Positions 7,008-15,425 of a DNA stretch of 64,000 nt are shown piece after piece. Each line of letters starts with the position of its first letter. The first letter of the stretch is position 1. Location: positions 124,001 to 188,000 of the forward strand of contig NZ_JAJPUI010000003.1 of assembly GCF_021390935.1 (NCBI RefSeq), in the 5' to 3' direction. The notes beneath the pieces were generated by a model. It was not told the origin of the DNA and did not search any database. It was given only the letters and a program-made list of their open reading frames with translations. Both the position numbers and the translations under genes were made by a program. Source of the DNA: Streptomyces sp. CC228A (GTDB taxonomy: Bacteria; Actinomycetota; Actinomycetes; Streptomycetales; Streptomycetaceae).

Positions 7008-8474
7008 TCACCTGAGGTGCGAGGTGTCGTTGAGGAGCCGCACCGACGTGTTCCCGTCCCGGTAGTACGCGATGGCCGAGAACGAGGCTGCGGACAGCTC
7101 CATGCGGAACAGCGACTCGGGCGGTGCTCCCAGGGCGAGCCGGACGAGGGTCTTGATCGGCGTGACGTGGGTGACCAGCAGTACCGTGCGGCCCGCGTGA
7201 CGCTCCGTCAGCCGGTCGCGGGTGGCGGCGACCCGGCGGGAGACGGCCGCGAAGGACTCGCCGCCGGTGGGCGCGGCCTTCGGTGAGGCGAGCCAGGCGG
7301 CGAGGTCGTCGGGGTAGCGCTCCTGGACCTCGGCGAAGGTCAGCCCCTCCCAGGCACCGAAGTCGGCTTCCCGCAGCCCGTCGTCGATCCGTAGGTCGAG
7401 GCCGAGGCGGTCGGCGATGGCCGCCGCGGTCTGGCGGCAGCGGAGCAGGGGCGAGGCCACGATGTCCTGGACGGTGCCGCGGGCGGCGAGCAGGGCGGCT
7501 GCCGCCTCCGCCTGCCGGAGGCCCGCGGGCGACAGCTCGGGGTCGCTGCCGCCGCTGCCGGAGAACCGCTTCTCGGGCGTGAGCGCGGTCTCGCCGTGGC
7601 GGAGCAGTACGAACAGGGCGGGGGCGCCGAGGTCGGCGGAGGAGCCCCACCCGACGGTGGGAGCCTTGGCCGTGCCGTCGGAGGCGGCGGCCGTGCGGTC
7701 GGGGACGGCGGCCGTGCCAGCGGGCTGGGGAGCGCTCGGCGCGGCCTGGCCGGTGGGCTCCGGCAGCGCGCCCGCGGCCGTGTCCGCCGCCGTCTCCGCG
7801 GGCCCGTGCTCCGCCGTCTCCGCGGGCCCGTGCTCCGCCGTCTCCGCGGTCCCGTACTCCGCCGTCTCCGCGGGCCTTCCCGCCGCCGGGGCCGCGGCCG
7901 TCTCCGCCGGGTGCGCGGGGGCGGACGCCGCAGCCGCCCCGGCCAGCGCCGCGCGGGCCTTCGCCGCGCCCGCCGCCGCGTCGCCGACCACCCGCGCGGC
8001 ACCCGCGTCGAGCGCCGCGCGCGAGGCGGAGGGCTGCCACTGGGCGCCCCGCCTGCCCGCGTCCATCGCCTCGTTCGCGAGCCGGTCCGCGTGCTTGTTG
8101 CGCTCGCGCGGGATCCACTCGTACGTGACCCGGCCCGGCGGGAACACCCGGGCGGCTTCGGCGGCCAGCGGCTTCATGTCCGGGTGCTTGATCTTCCAGC
8201 GGCCGGACATCTGCTCGACGACGAGCTTGGAGTCCATACGGACGCGCACCGACGCGTCAGGGGCGAGCTCGCGGGCGGCGCGCAACCCGGCGAGCAGGCC
8301 CTTGTACTCCGCCACGTTGTTCGTGGCGACACCGATGTACTCGGCCGTCTCCGCGAGGGGCTCCCCCGAGACCGGGTCCAGGACGACCGCGCCGTACCCG
8401 GCGGGCCCCGGGTTGCCCCGTGAGCCGCCGTCGGCCTCGACGACCAGTTCCTGCGGCTGCTGCGTCCCCGTCAT
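7008..8474 (-). CDS. Bifunctional RNase HI / acid phosphatase
   Basis: 488 residues. Residues 9-140 are an RNase HI domain: VVEADGGSRGNPGPAGYG with the catalytic Asp15, the NNVAEYKGL glutamate, and RMDSKLVVEQ. Residues about 285-488 are a histidine phosphatase (phosphoglycerate-mutase-like) domain with LLRHGETALT, the ASPLLRCRQTA strand and LLVTHVTPIKTL. The actinobacterial homologue in mycobacteria (Rv2228c) degrades RNA in RNA-DNA hybrids and its C-terminal domain has alpha-ribazole phosphatase-like activity. The linker (about 160-280) is Ala-rich and contains an 8-residue tandem repeat (AETAEHGP). The ATG overlaps the preceding gene's stop as TAATG, which implies translational coupling. 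Confidence 0.93.
   Translation of the reverse strand: MTGTQQPQELVVEADGGSRGNPGPAGYGAVVLDPVSGEPLAETAEYIGVATNNVAEYKGLLAGLRAARELAPDASVRVRMDSKLVVEQMSGRWKIKHPDMKPLAAEAARVFPPGRVTYEWIPRERNKHADRLANEAMDAGRRGAQWQPSASRAALDAGAARVVGDAAAGAAKARAALAGAAAASAPAHPAETAAAPAAGRPAETAEYGTAETAEHGPAETAEHGPAETAADTAAGALPEPTGQAAPSAPQPAGTAAVPDRTAAASDGTAKAPTVGWGSSADLGAPALFVLLRHGETALTPEKRFSGSGGSDPELSPAGLRQAEAAAALLAARGTVQDIVASPLLRCRQTAAAIADRLGLDLRIDDGLREADFGAWEGLTFAEVQERYPDDLAAWLASPKAAPTGGESFAAVSRRVAATRDRLTERHAGRTVLLVTHVTPIKTLVRLALGAPPESLFRMELSAASFSAIAYYRDGNTSVRLLNDTSHLR
7813..7884 (-). repeat. 24-bp in-frame tandem repeat in the phosphatase linker
   Basis: GCCGTCTCCGCG-containing 24-bp units start at 7813, 7837 and 7861 and encode the 8-residue repeat AETAEHGP (with variants) between the RNase H and phosphatase domains. 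Length change here would keep the frame, so it is a likely site of linker polymorphism. Confidence 0.75.
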
Positions 8475-9217
8475 TACAGGCCGGACTCCGGCGTACGGAC
8501 CAGGATGCGGCGGCAGTTCTCGCACCGCACGACGGTGTCGGCGGCCGCGGCCCGCACCTCGTTCACCTCGGTGATGTTCAGTTCGATGTGGCAGCCCTCG
8601 CAGCGCCGCTGGTACAGGCGGGCCGCGCCCACGCCGCCCTGCTGCTCGCGGATCTTCTCGTACAGCTTCATCAGGTCCGCGGGGACCGCATCGGCCACCA
8701 GGCCGCGCTCCTTGGAGACGGACGCCGCCTCGGCGTCCAGCTCCTGCTGCTGCCGGTCGCGGCGGCCCGTCGCGTCGTCGACCTTCGCCTGCACGGAGGC
8801 GACGCGCTCGGTCAGCTCGGCCACCCGCTCCTGGGCGGACTCGCGGCGCTCCATGACCTCCAGGACGATGTCCTCCAGGTCGCCCTGGCGCTTGGACAGG
8901 GAGACGATCTCCCTCTGGAGGCTCTCCAGGTCCTTCGGGGACGTGACGGCGCCCGAGTCGAGCCGCTGCTGGTCGCGGGCGGCGCGCTGGCGGACCTGGT
9001 CGACGTCCTGCTCCGCCTTGGTCTGCTCGCGGGCGCAGTCGCTCTCCTCGGTCTGCGCGGCGACGAGCAGGTCGCGCAGCTGCGTCAGGTCCTTGGTCAG
9101 CGACTCGATCTCGGCGTGCTCGGGCAGCGTGCGGCGCTTGTGGGCCAGCTGCGACAGGCGGGTGTCGAGGGCCTGGACGTCGAGGAGGCGGATCTGGTCG
9201 GCGGGCGCGGCGTTCAG
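8474..9217 (-). CDS. Zinc-ribbon coiled-coil protein (C4-type, DUF164-like)
   Basis: 247 residues. Residues about 10-175 form a long antiparallel coiled coil (LTKDLTQLRDLL..., RESAQERVAELTERV), and the C-terminus carries a C4 zinc ribbon (CEGCHIEL ... VVRCENCRRIL). Homologues (CdsZ/HP0958-like) hold RNA, metals or partner proteins. I place the start at CTG 9217 because GGAG stands 7 bases upstream and the CTG overlaps the TGA of the Nif3 gene; no ATG, GTG or TTG follows for many codons. The alternative is GTG 9274, deeper inside the upstream gene, without a ribosome site. It is the middle gene of the conserved nif3-like / zinc-ribbon / RNase H operon. Confidence 0.85.
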   Translation of the reverse strand: MNAAPADQIRLLDVQALDTRLSQLAHKRRTLPEHAEIESLTKDLTQLRDLLVAAQTEESDCAREQTKAEQDVDQVRQRAARDQQRLDSGAVTSPKDLESLQREIVSLSKRQGDLEDIVLEVMERRESAQERVAELTERVASVQAKVDDATGRRDRQQQELDAEAASVSKERGLVADAVPADLMKLYEKIREQQGGVGAARLYQRRCEGCHIELNITEVNEVRAAAADTVVRCENCRRILVRTPESGL

Positions 9218-10053
9218 TTGGGGGCTCCAGGGGAGGTGTCGTGAGCGGAGGTGGACGGTTCGTGGGCGGCCCACGGGTCGGTGACCGTCGTGGAGACGTG
9301 CACCCGCAGGTTCCAGCCGTTGCGGTCGGAGATCTCGTCGAGTTGTGCGGCGGCCAGCTCGCACCAGGGCCACTCGGTGGCCCAGTGGGCGGCGTCGACG
9401 AGGCCGAGCGGGGTGTGCTGGGTGGCCTCGGAGGCCGGGTGGTGGCGCAGGTCGGCGGTGAGGAACGCGTCCACTCCGGCCGCGCGGACCGCGTCGAACA
9501 GGCTGTCGCCGGAGCCGCCGCTGACGGCGACGCGGCGGACGGGCGCGTCGAGGTCGCCCGCGACGCGGATGCCCTGCGCGGTGGCGGGCAGCCGCCGGGC
9601 CGCCCGTGCGGCGAAGTCGCGCAGCGTCTCGGGGACGTCCAGCTCGCAGATCCGGCCGAGGCCGTTCTCCGGTACGAGGGGGCCGACGACCCGCAGGTCG
9701 AGGGCGCCCGCGAGCGCGTCGGAGACGCCGGGGTCGGCGGTGTCGGCGTTGGTGTGCGCGACGTGCAGGGCGATGTCGTGCTTGATCAGGCCGTGCACGA
9801 CGCGGCCCTTGAACGTGGAGGCCGCGACGGTGGTCGTGCCCCGCAGGTAGAGGGGGTGGTGGGTGACGACGAGCTGGGCGCCGAGCGCGACCGCCTCGTC
9901 GGCGACCTCCTGGACGGGGTCGACGGCGAACAGGACGCGGGTCACCTCGGCGTCGGGGTCGCCGCACACGGTGCCGACGGCGTCCCACTGCTCGGCCCGC
10001 TCGGGGGGCCAGAGGGCGTCGAGCTCGGCGAGGACTTCAGACAGACGGGGCAC
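9214..10053 (-). CDS. Nif3-like dinuclear metal-centre protein (YbgI family)
   Basis: 279 residues from ATG 10053. Family motifs are WDAVG near residue 23 (normally WDNVGL), VTHHPLYLRG with the metal-binding His pair (about residues 64-65), HTNADTADPGVSDALA, and near the end LTADLRHHPA and DAAHWATEWP with further metal ligands. Members form toroidal hexamers with two metals per subunit; E. coli YbgI has a radiation-resistance/carbapenem-related role and some are called GTP cyclohydrolase I type 2, though the reaction is unsettled. It is the first gene of the three-gene operon, overlapping the next one by four bases. Confidence 0.9.
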   Translation of the reverse strand: MPRLSEVLAELDALWPPERAEQWDAVGTVCGDPDAEVTRVLFAVDPVQEVADEAVALGAQLVVTHHPLYLRGTTTVAASTFKGRVVHGLIKHDIALHVAHTNADTADPGVSDALAGALDLRVVGPLVPENGLGRICELDVPETLRDFAARAARRLPATAQGIRVAGDLDAPVRRVAVSGGSGDSLFDAVRAAGVDAFLTADLRHHPASEATQHTPLGLVDAAHWATEWPWCELAAAQLDEISDRNGWNLRVHVSTTVTDPWAAHEPSTSAHDTSPGAPN

Positions 10054-10822
10054 GCGACAAGGCTACCTGGGAGGGGGCCCGCCCCACCCGGCCCCACCCC
10101 AAGGCGCCGGACCCGCGCTCCCGCCCCGGCCGCCCGCGCCGCGGACCCGCCCCCACCCCGCCGAACGGACCGGCTGCACGCGGCCGCCGCCTGCCTCCCC
10201 ACCGCGCACGGACGGCGGGCGTGCCCGCCCGCAGACCGGACGTGGCCGCTCCGCCCAGCGGCGCCCGCCGGGCGCACCCCCGCCGAGGGGCGCGGTGCGC
10301 TGCCCGCCCCCGGCGGGCGGGTACGGGGAGGGGTGCGGTGACCACGCCGGCCCCCGCGCCCGTGCAGGGGGTGCGACCACCACCGGAACGGAAGGTGCGG
10401 CGCGGGGGCCCGTCCCGGGTCGGCCGGGCCGCCGGCCTGCCGGGCGCGCCTACGCGGCCCCTTCGGCGGAGGGCCGTGACGGCCTTCAGGTCGGGCGGCC
10501 CTGCCCCCGGCCGACCGCTCGGATGGAGGGCGGCAGGGGTCTCCCGGATGCGGGACGGGTGCATGGCGGCCACCGCGGCGCCGCCGTAGGCGGCTTTCGG
10601 ACCGGGCGACCCGCCCCCGGCCGGCCCCTCGGACGCGGGCACGGCCCCGTACGCGCGGCCCCGGGGGCCGTCCGTCCCGGCCCCGCGGGTCCGCGCCAGC
10701 ACACCCGCCCCCTCCCGCTCGGCGTAACTCGAACACGGCCACCCTTATGTGTGAAGCGAGGTGGCTCGCGTTGTTCGGGAGGAAGTGCGAAAACTAGCTT
10801 CGGGAGCCGGAGGTGACGAGCG
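10054..10822. other. Long GC-rich intergenic region
   Basis: About 770 bases between divergent starts. No frame here has family signatures or a convincing start. There is a weak internal duplication (about 10480-10520 against 10590-10630). The last 80 bases (from about 10735) are less GC-rich and probably hold the promoter of the next gene, but I cannot name its boxes. Confidence 0.5.
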
Positions 10823-11995
10823 ATGACCGCCTGTGCCATCGAGGCCGCCGCGCAGAACGAGGACGGCGCGGCCGGCCCACCGCAGCTGACGATCGCGGCG
10901 GACGGCTCCTACGCCGCCCGGCTGGCCGGGGAGGGCGAGGCCCTGTACCCCGAGCGCTGGACCCTGGACGGGCCTGAGCCCTACGCGGTGCCGCTGCCGC
11001 TGGAGCAGCCGGAGGAGCGCGACACGCAGCTGCTGCCGCTCGCGGACGGCCGGGTGCTGGTCGCGCGGCGGGTGGCGGGGAGGTGCGCGTTCTCGCTGCT
11101 GTACCCGACGGGCCCCGGCACGGGCGAGCTGCCGCTGGGCGCCGTAGAGGCGCAGTCCGTGCGGCTGCTGCCGCCCCCACCGGACGGTCTGAGCGCCTAC
11201 GCGCTCGTGGCGGGCGAGCACTCCAGCGGGGTCTGGCAGGTGGCGGGCGGCGCGTTCGGGCCCGAGCACGTCGCGGAGGTGCGGGGGCGCTGCACGGGCG
11301 GGGTGTGGCTGGACCGCTCCGGACGGCTGCTCGCGCTGGACCGGGAGCAGGACGGCGGGGGGCCGGTCAAGGCGGTCGCCGTCGACCTGGAGCGCGGCGG
11401 CGAGGTCACGCCGCTGCTGCAGATCACCGACGAGAGCCATGACCGGCTGCTGCTCGCCGACCCGGACAGCGGGCTGCTGCTGATCCGCTCGGACGCGCCG
11501 TCACCGGGCCGGCCCCGGCTGGGCTGGGGCGTGCTGGGCAGCACCCGTCCGGTGCGGTTCCCGGAGTGCCTGCGGGCGGGGGACGCGTCGCTCACGCCGT
11601 TCGCGGTGCAGCCGGGGCAGGTGCTGACCCCGGAGGGGTGTGCGGTGGCGCTGCGCATGGACGCGGCGGCGGGCCGGTGGATCGGGGTGTGGCGCCCGGC
11701 CGCCCGGCGGCTGGTGCAACTCCCGGCGCCGGAGGGGTGGTTCGCGGGTGCGGGGACGTGGACGCCGGACGGCGTGCTGCTGCTGCCGTACGCGACGGCG
11801 GCCGCGCCGTGCGGACTGGCCCGCGTCGAGGGCGTACCGGAGGCCCTCGTGCCGGACGTGCCGAAGCCGGCGGCGGCTGCGCGCCGGGAGGAACCCGCAG
11901 CTGGGGGGCCTTCCGGTGAACCGGCGGCACCCGCCGTGTGCCGGCCGGTGCCCTTGCAGCAGGCACCGCTCACCGGCCGTGCGGCGCCCGGTTAG
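10823..11995 (+). CDS. Conserved hypothetical protein, beta-propeller-like repeats
   Basis: 390 residues from ATG 10823 with GGAGG about 10 bases upstream. I do not recognise a named family. The sequence shows repeating short beta-strand blocks of the kind LLPLADGRVLVARR, YALVAGEHSSGVWQVAGG, GGVWLDRSGRLLALDRE and AGTWTPDGVLLLPYAT, at intervals of about 40-50 residues, which suggests a seven-bladed propeller without a signal peptide. The C-terminal 50 residues are Ala/Pro-rich. A cytoplasmic scaffold or lactonase-like role is possible, but nothing catalytic is visible. Confidence 0.75.
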   Translation: MTACAIEAAAQNEDGAAGPPQLTIAADGSYAARLAGEGEALYPERWTLDGPEPYAVPLPLEQPEERDTQLLPLADGRVLVARRVAGRCAFSLLYPTGPGTGELPLGAVEAQSVRLLPPPPDGLSAYALVAGEHSSGVWQVAGGAFGPEHVAEVRGRCTGGVWLDRSGRLLALDREQDGGGPVKAVAVDLERGGEVTPLLQITDESHDRLLLADPDSGLLLIRSDAPSPGRPRLGWGVLGSTRPVRFPECLRAGDASLTPFAVQPGQVLTPEGCAVALRMDAAAGRWIGVWRPAARRLVQLPAPEGWFAGAGTWTPDGVLLLPYATAAAPCGLARVEGVPEALVPDVPKPAAAARREEPAAGGPSGEPAAPAVCRPVPLQQAPLTGRAAPG

Positions 11996-12044
11996 ACTCA
12001 CGGGCCGCACGTGAACAGCGATACGTATGGGGTGACTTCACCAC

Positions 12045-12209
12045 ATGTCTGAAGCCAGCACCGACACGACCCGGGCGACGCATCCGCCGCAGGGGGACGC
12101 CGGCGGCTCCGGAAAGCACCGCGGCGGCCCTGCGGCCTCGGAGGAGGCCTCGGTCCAGCCGCACGGCCGGCATCGCAGGCAGCCCGAACAGAGTGGTGCC
12201 GCGGCCTGA
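12045..12209 (+). CDS. Small hydrophilic protein, 54 residues
   Basis: The ATG at 12045 follows GGGGTGA 8-10 bases upstream and the frame ends at TGA 12207-12209, just before a strong terminator. The peptide is rich in Gly, His, Arg and Ser/Thr (segments GGSGKHRGG and PHGRHRRQP) with no hydrophobic core, so it is probably disordered. Codon third positions are strongly GC, as in real genes here. The function is unknown. The terminator position supports a transcript ending here. Confidence 0.5.
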   Translation: MSEASTDTTRATHPPQGDAGGSGKHRGGPAASEEASVQPHGRHRRQPEQSGAAA

Positions 12210-12234
12210 CGGCCATGAGCCGGCAGCTCCGGTG

Positions 12235-12272
12235 AGGGGGGCCGCCCGGGAGATCCCCGGGCGGCCCCCCTT
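12235..12272. terminator. Strong bidirectional hairpin between convergent genes
   Basis: A GC stem of about 15 bp (GGGGGGCCGCCCGGG with its complement, 4-base loop) lies between the small gene ending at 12209 and the convergent MerR gene ending at 12349. There is only a TT after it, as is usual for Streptomyces terminators. Confidence 0.8.
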
Positions 12273-12348
12273 CCGCTGCCCCCGGCGTCCGGCACCCCCT
12301 GCGGGCAGGGAGGCGGGCCCCGCCGCGGGAGCCGGCGGCGGGGCGGTG

Positions 12349-12987
12349 TCAGAGGCCGTAGCGGCGGGCGGCCTCCTCTTCCTGGGCCAGGCGGTGCAGG
12401 GCCCTCAGGACGGGTTCGAAGAGGACAGCCGACACGACCGCGGCCTCCACGCCCTCCGTCTCCGTCGGGTACGCGTCGAGCCGGTCCATGTCGTGCACGG
12501 CCACCTGGTGCATCAACCGGGCGTAGGGCTCCATCAGTTCCGCGCCGCAGGGGTAGCCGAGCCGGAGCAGCACGGCCACCAGCGCCACGAGGGAGCGGTG
12601 CACCGGCGACAGCTCGCCCAGCTCGCGGGCGGACGCCCAGCCCAGGGCGGCGAGCAGCCGGTCGACCTCGGTCCGCGCGGCGGCCGCCGCCTCCCCCTCC
12701 TGCGGCTCCGGGCCCTGCGGCAGGGCCCACAGGGCGGCGCCGAGCCGGATGGTGCGGCCCAGGGAGTCGTCGTCGACGTGGCCCAGCACCTCCCGCACCT
12801 TCGCCACGGGCAGGCCGCCCACCTGGATCAGCGCCCGCACGAGGCGCAGGCGCCGCAGGTGGTCCTCGCCGTAGTCGGCGGTCGTCGCGCTGATCCGCCG
12901 GCCCGGCGGCAGCAGCCGCTCGCGCAGGTAGTACTTGATCGTCGCGGTGGAGACGCCGCTCCGTTCGCTCAGTTCGGCCAGCCGCAT
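12349..12987 (-). CDS. MerR-family transcriptional regulator
   Basis: 212 residues. The N-terminal winged helix-turn-helix reads MRLAELSERSGVSTATIKYYLRE, followed by the wing (LLPPGRRISATTADYGEDHLRRL) and a short dimerisation helix. The C-terminal 130 residues are helical, of the effector-binding type found in stand-alone actinobacterial MerR proteins. No metal-binding cysteine cluster is seen. It is divergent from the DUF4188 gene, with two matching dyads in the 85-base gap, so it probably controls both genes. Confidence 0.88.
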   Translation of the reverse strand: MRLAELSERSGVSTATIKYYLRERLLPPGRRISATTADYGEDHLRRLRLVRALIQVGGLPVAKVREVLGHVDDDSLGRTIRLGAALWALPQGPEPQEGEAAAAARTEVDRLLAALGWASARELGELSPVHRSLVALVAVLLRLGYPCGAELMEPYARLMHQVAVHDMDRLDAYPTETEGVEAAVVSAVLFEPVLRALHRLAQEEEAARRYGL

Positions 12988-13004
12988 CCCTTGAACCCTT
13001 CACC

Positions 13005-13021
13005 GGAGAGTGCCACTATCC
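13005..13021. promoter_or_regulatory. MerR operator candidate, site 1
   Basis: GGAGAG-TGCCA-CTATCC is an inverted repeat of the form GGANAG-N5-CTNTCC. The same dyad recurs 30 bp (about three helical turns) away at 13033-13053. It lies 17 bases upstream of the MerR start, so autoregulation is likely. Confidence 0.65.
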
Positions 13022-13032
13022 CACCACCACTC

Positions 13033-13053
13033 TTGGAGAGCACCGCTATCCAA
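13033..13053. promoter_or_regulatory. MerR operator candidate, site 2
   Basis: A longer version of site 1: TTGGAGAG-CACCG-CTATCCAA, with 8-bp arms each carrying one mismatch. It ends 19 bases before the preferred GTG start of the DUF4188 gene, so a bound regulator would cover its promoter or leader. Confidence 0.7.
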
Positions 13054-13072
13054 CATGCGATCGGAGGCCCCC

Positions 13073-13594
13073 GTGGCCCGTCACCGACCGATCCCGGGCG
13101 CCACCACGGCCGCCGCAGAGGGCGCTGCCGTGGTGCTGCTGATCGGGATGCGCATCAACCGCTTCCGGGCGGTCCGCCACTGGCTGCCCGTCTTCCTCGC
13201 CATGCCGCGCATGCTGCGCGAGCTGGGCAGGGACCGCAGCCGCGGACTGCTCGGCCACGTCCTGCTGACCGCGTCGCCGCGGACGTACTACGTCGTCCAG
13301 TACTGGGAGTCCAAGGAGAAGCTCTACGCCTACGCCTCCGCGCCGGACATGGCGCACCACGCCGTGTGGGCCGCCTTCAACCGCCGCGAGCGCAGCGGCT
13401 CCGGGGCGCGGGGGCACGTCGGGCTGTGGCACGAGGCGTACATCGCACCCCAGGGCTCGTACGAGTCGATCTACCTCGACATGCCGCCCTTCGGCCTCGC
13501 GGCGGCCACCGGCGTGCTGCCGCTCGCACAGCGCGGCAGGCGCGCGGCCGACCGGTTCGCGCACCGCCCCGCTCCGCGTCCGGAGGGGGCATGA
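13073..13594 (+). CDS. DUF4188-family protein
   Basis: 173 residues from GTG 13073, chosen because GGAGG stands 5 bases upstream; an ATG at 13055 lies next to the operator without a ribosome site. The block VVLLIGMRINRFRAVRHWLPVF, the RSYxVVQYWESxEKLYAYA-like region (here TYYVVQYWESKEKLYAYA) and HVGLWHEAYIAP are family signatures. The fold is a ferredoxin-like, antibiotic-biosynthesis-monooxygenase-type barrel; the reaction is unknown. Pairing with a divergent MerR gene is common in Streptomyces. Confidence 0.88.
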   Translation: MARHRPIPGATTAAAEGAAVVLLIGMRINRFRAVRHWLPVFLAMPRMLRELGRDRSRGLLGHVLLTASPRTYYVVQYWESKEKLYAYASAPDMAHHAVWAAFNRRERSGSGARGHVGLWHEAYIAPQGSYESIYLDMPPFGLAAATGVLPLAQRGRRAADRFAHRPAPRPEGA

Positions 13595-13803
13595 CGAGGA
13601 CGCGGCCCTGACCGAGCGGATCGGTGCCGCCGCGGCTGCGCCACCGCCTCGTGCCGGCCCTCGTCGCCGGACCGCTGATCACGGCCATCGGCCTGCTGAT
13701 GCCGCCGCGCCTCCCGCCCTGCCCCGTGCCGGCCCCGGCGCCCGCACCCGGGAGCCCGCAGCCGGGGGCCCGCAGCCCGGGGGCCTCGCACCTGGTGGCG
13801 GGA

Positions 13804-15273
13804 CTACGCCGCCGCGGGTTCCGGCTCGGGCCGCGGGAGCCACAGCAGCATCAGCAGGGCCGCCGCGAGCAGGATGCCGGTGCCGGTGCGGAACGCCAGG
13901 GCGTAGCCCGCCGTCAGGGCCTCCGGGGTGGTGGCGCCGGCCGTGCGGGACGCGGCGACCGTCGCCAGGACGGCGAGGCCCACCGCGCCGCCCATCGTGC
14001 GGGAGGTGTTGGTCAGCCCCGACACAAGGCCCGCGTCCCCCGGTGCGGCGCCCGCCGTGGCGAGGGACGCGAGCGGGGTGATCGCCAGCCCGACCCCGGT
14101 CATCATCAGGATGCCCGGGCCCAGGACGGCGGTGGCGTAGGCGCCGTGCGGCTCCATCGCCGACTGCCAGGCGAAGCCCGCCGCGGCCGTCAGCGCGCCC
14201 GCCACCGCGAGCCGCCGGGCCCCCACCAGCGGGATGAGCCGCGGGCCCAGCTTGGAGCCGACGATGACGCTGACCGAGCTCGGCACGAGGGCGAGCCCCG
14301 CCTGGAGCGGGCCGTAGCCCAGCACGTTCTGGGCGTACATGGTCATGAAGAACCACATCGTGAAGGTGGCCGAACTCGTCACGAACAGGGCGGCGTTGGC
14401 GGCCGCGACCGCGCGGGAGCGGAACACCTTGAGCGGCATCAGGGGGTCGCGGGTGCGGGCCTCCACCACCGCGAACACCGCCAGCAGGAGCAGCCCGGCG
14501 AGGAGCGGCACGGCGGTCCGCGGGTCGGTCCAGCCGGTCTGCTCGGTCTGCACGACACCGTACGAGAAGGACGCCAGCCCTCCGGTGACGAGGACCGCGC
14601 CCGGCAGGTCCAGGCGGCGGCGCCGGCCCGTGCGGACCTCCCGCACCCACAGGGCGGCGGCGAGGAGGACCAGGGCGCCGACCGGGACGTTGACGAGGAG
14701 CACCCAGCGCCAGCCCAGGAAGTCGGTGAGGACGCCGCCGACGAAGCCGCCCGCGGCGCCGCCGCCCGCGCCGACGGCCGCCCACGTGCCGATGGCCCGC
14801 GTCCGGGCCTGGCCCTCCGGCACGGCGCTGGTGACGAGCGTGAGGGTGGCCGGTGAGAGGACGGCCGCGCCGAGGCCCTGCACGGCGCGGGCGGCCAGCA
14901 GCTGCCAGCCCTCCTGCGCCAGCCCTCCGGCGACGGACGCGGCGGTGAAGACGCCGAGCCCCAGCAGGAACATCCGCTTCTGCCCGTACAGGTCGGCGGC
15001 GCGGCCGCCCAGCAGCATGAACCCGGAGAAGGCGATCGAGTAGGCGTTCACCACCCATTGCAGCGCCGCGGCGGACATGCCGAGGTCGGACCGCATCGAC
15101 GGCAGGGCGACGTTCACCACGGACACGTCGAGCACGACGAGGAACGTCCCGGCGCAGGCGACCAGCACCACCGCCCACGGGCGGCCGGTGCCGGGCGGGC
15201 GGGTGGACGGCGGCGCGGAGGGGCAGTCGGACGGGCTGCCGGTGCGGAAGGAGGGTGCGGCCATGCGTGTCAT
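13804..15273 (-). CDS. MFS drug exporter, DHA2 family (14 TM)
   Basis: 489 residues from ATG 15273 (ATG 15264 is nearly as good; no clear ribosome site for either). Signature motifs: LDVSVVNVALPSM in TM1, WVVNAYSIAFSG in TM2, GGRAADLYGQKRMFLLG (motif A), AARAVQGLGAAVLSPATL in TM4 and the TM5 motif C (GGAAGGFVGGVLTDFLGWRWVLLVNVPVG). About 14 hydrophobic segments are visible. It should be a proton-coupled exporter of amphiphilic drugs in the cytoplasmic membrane. No adjacent regulator is clear. Confidence 0.9.
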   Translation of the reverse strand: MTRMAAPSFRTGSPSDCPSAPPSTRPPGTGRPWAVVLVACAGTFLVVLDVSVVNVALPSMRSDLGMSAAALQWVVNAYSIAFSGFMLLGGRAADLYGQKRMFLLGLGVFTAASVAGGLAQEGWQLLAARAVQGLGAAVLSPATLTLVTSAVPEGQARTRAIGTWAAVGAGGGAAGGFVGGVLTDFLGWRWVLLVNVPVGALVLLAAALWVREVRTGRRRRLDLPGAVLVTGGLASFSYGVVQTEQTGWTDPRTAVPLLAGLLLLAVFAVVEARTRDPLMPLKVFRSRAVAAANAALFVTSSATFTMWFFMTMYAQNVLGYGPLQAGLALVPSSVSVIVGSKLGPRLIPLVGARRLAVAGALTAAAGFAWQSAMEPHGAYATAVLGPGILMMTGVGLAITPLASLATAGAAPGDAGLVSGLTNTSRTMGGAVGLAVLATVAASRTAGATTPEALTAGYALAFRTGTGILLAAALLMLLWLPRPEPEPAAA

Positions 15274-15425
15274 GGTCGCAGCCGACCGGTGACCCGTACA
15301 TCCCGTTTCCCGTGACGCAGCACACGCGCCGGCACGCAAGCAAAGTGGCCGGCTGCGGGCTGCGGGCTGCGGGCTGCGCCTACGATGGACCGCCCCGCAG
15401 ACCCGTGACCCGGAGGACCCTCCCC

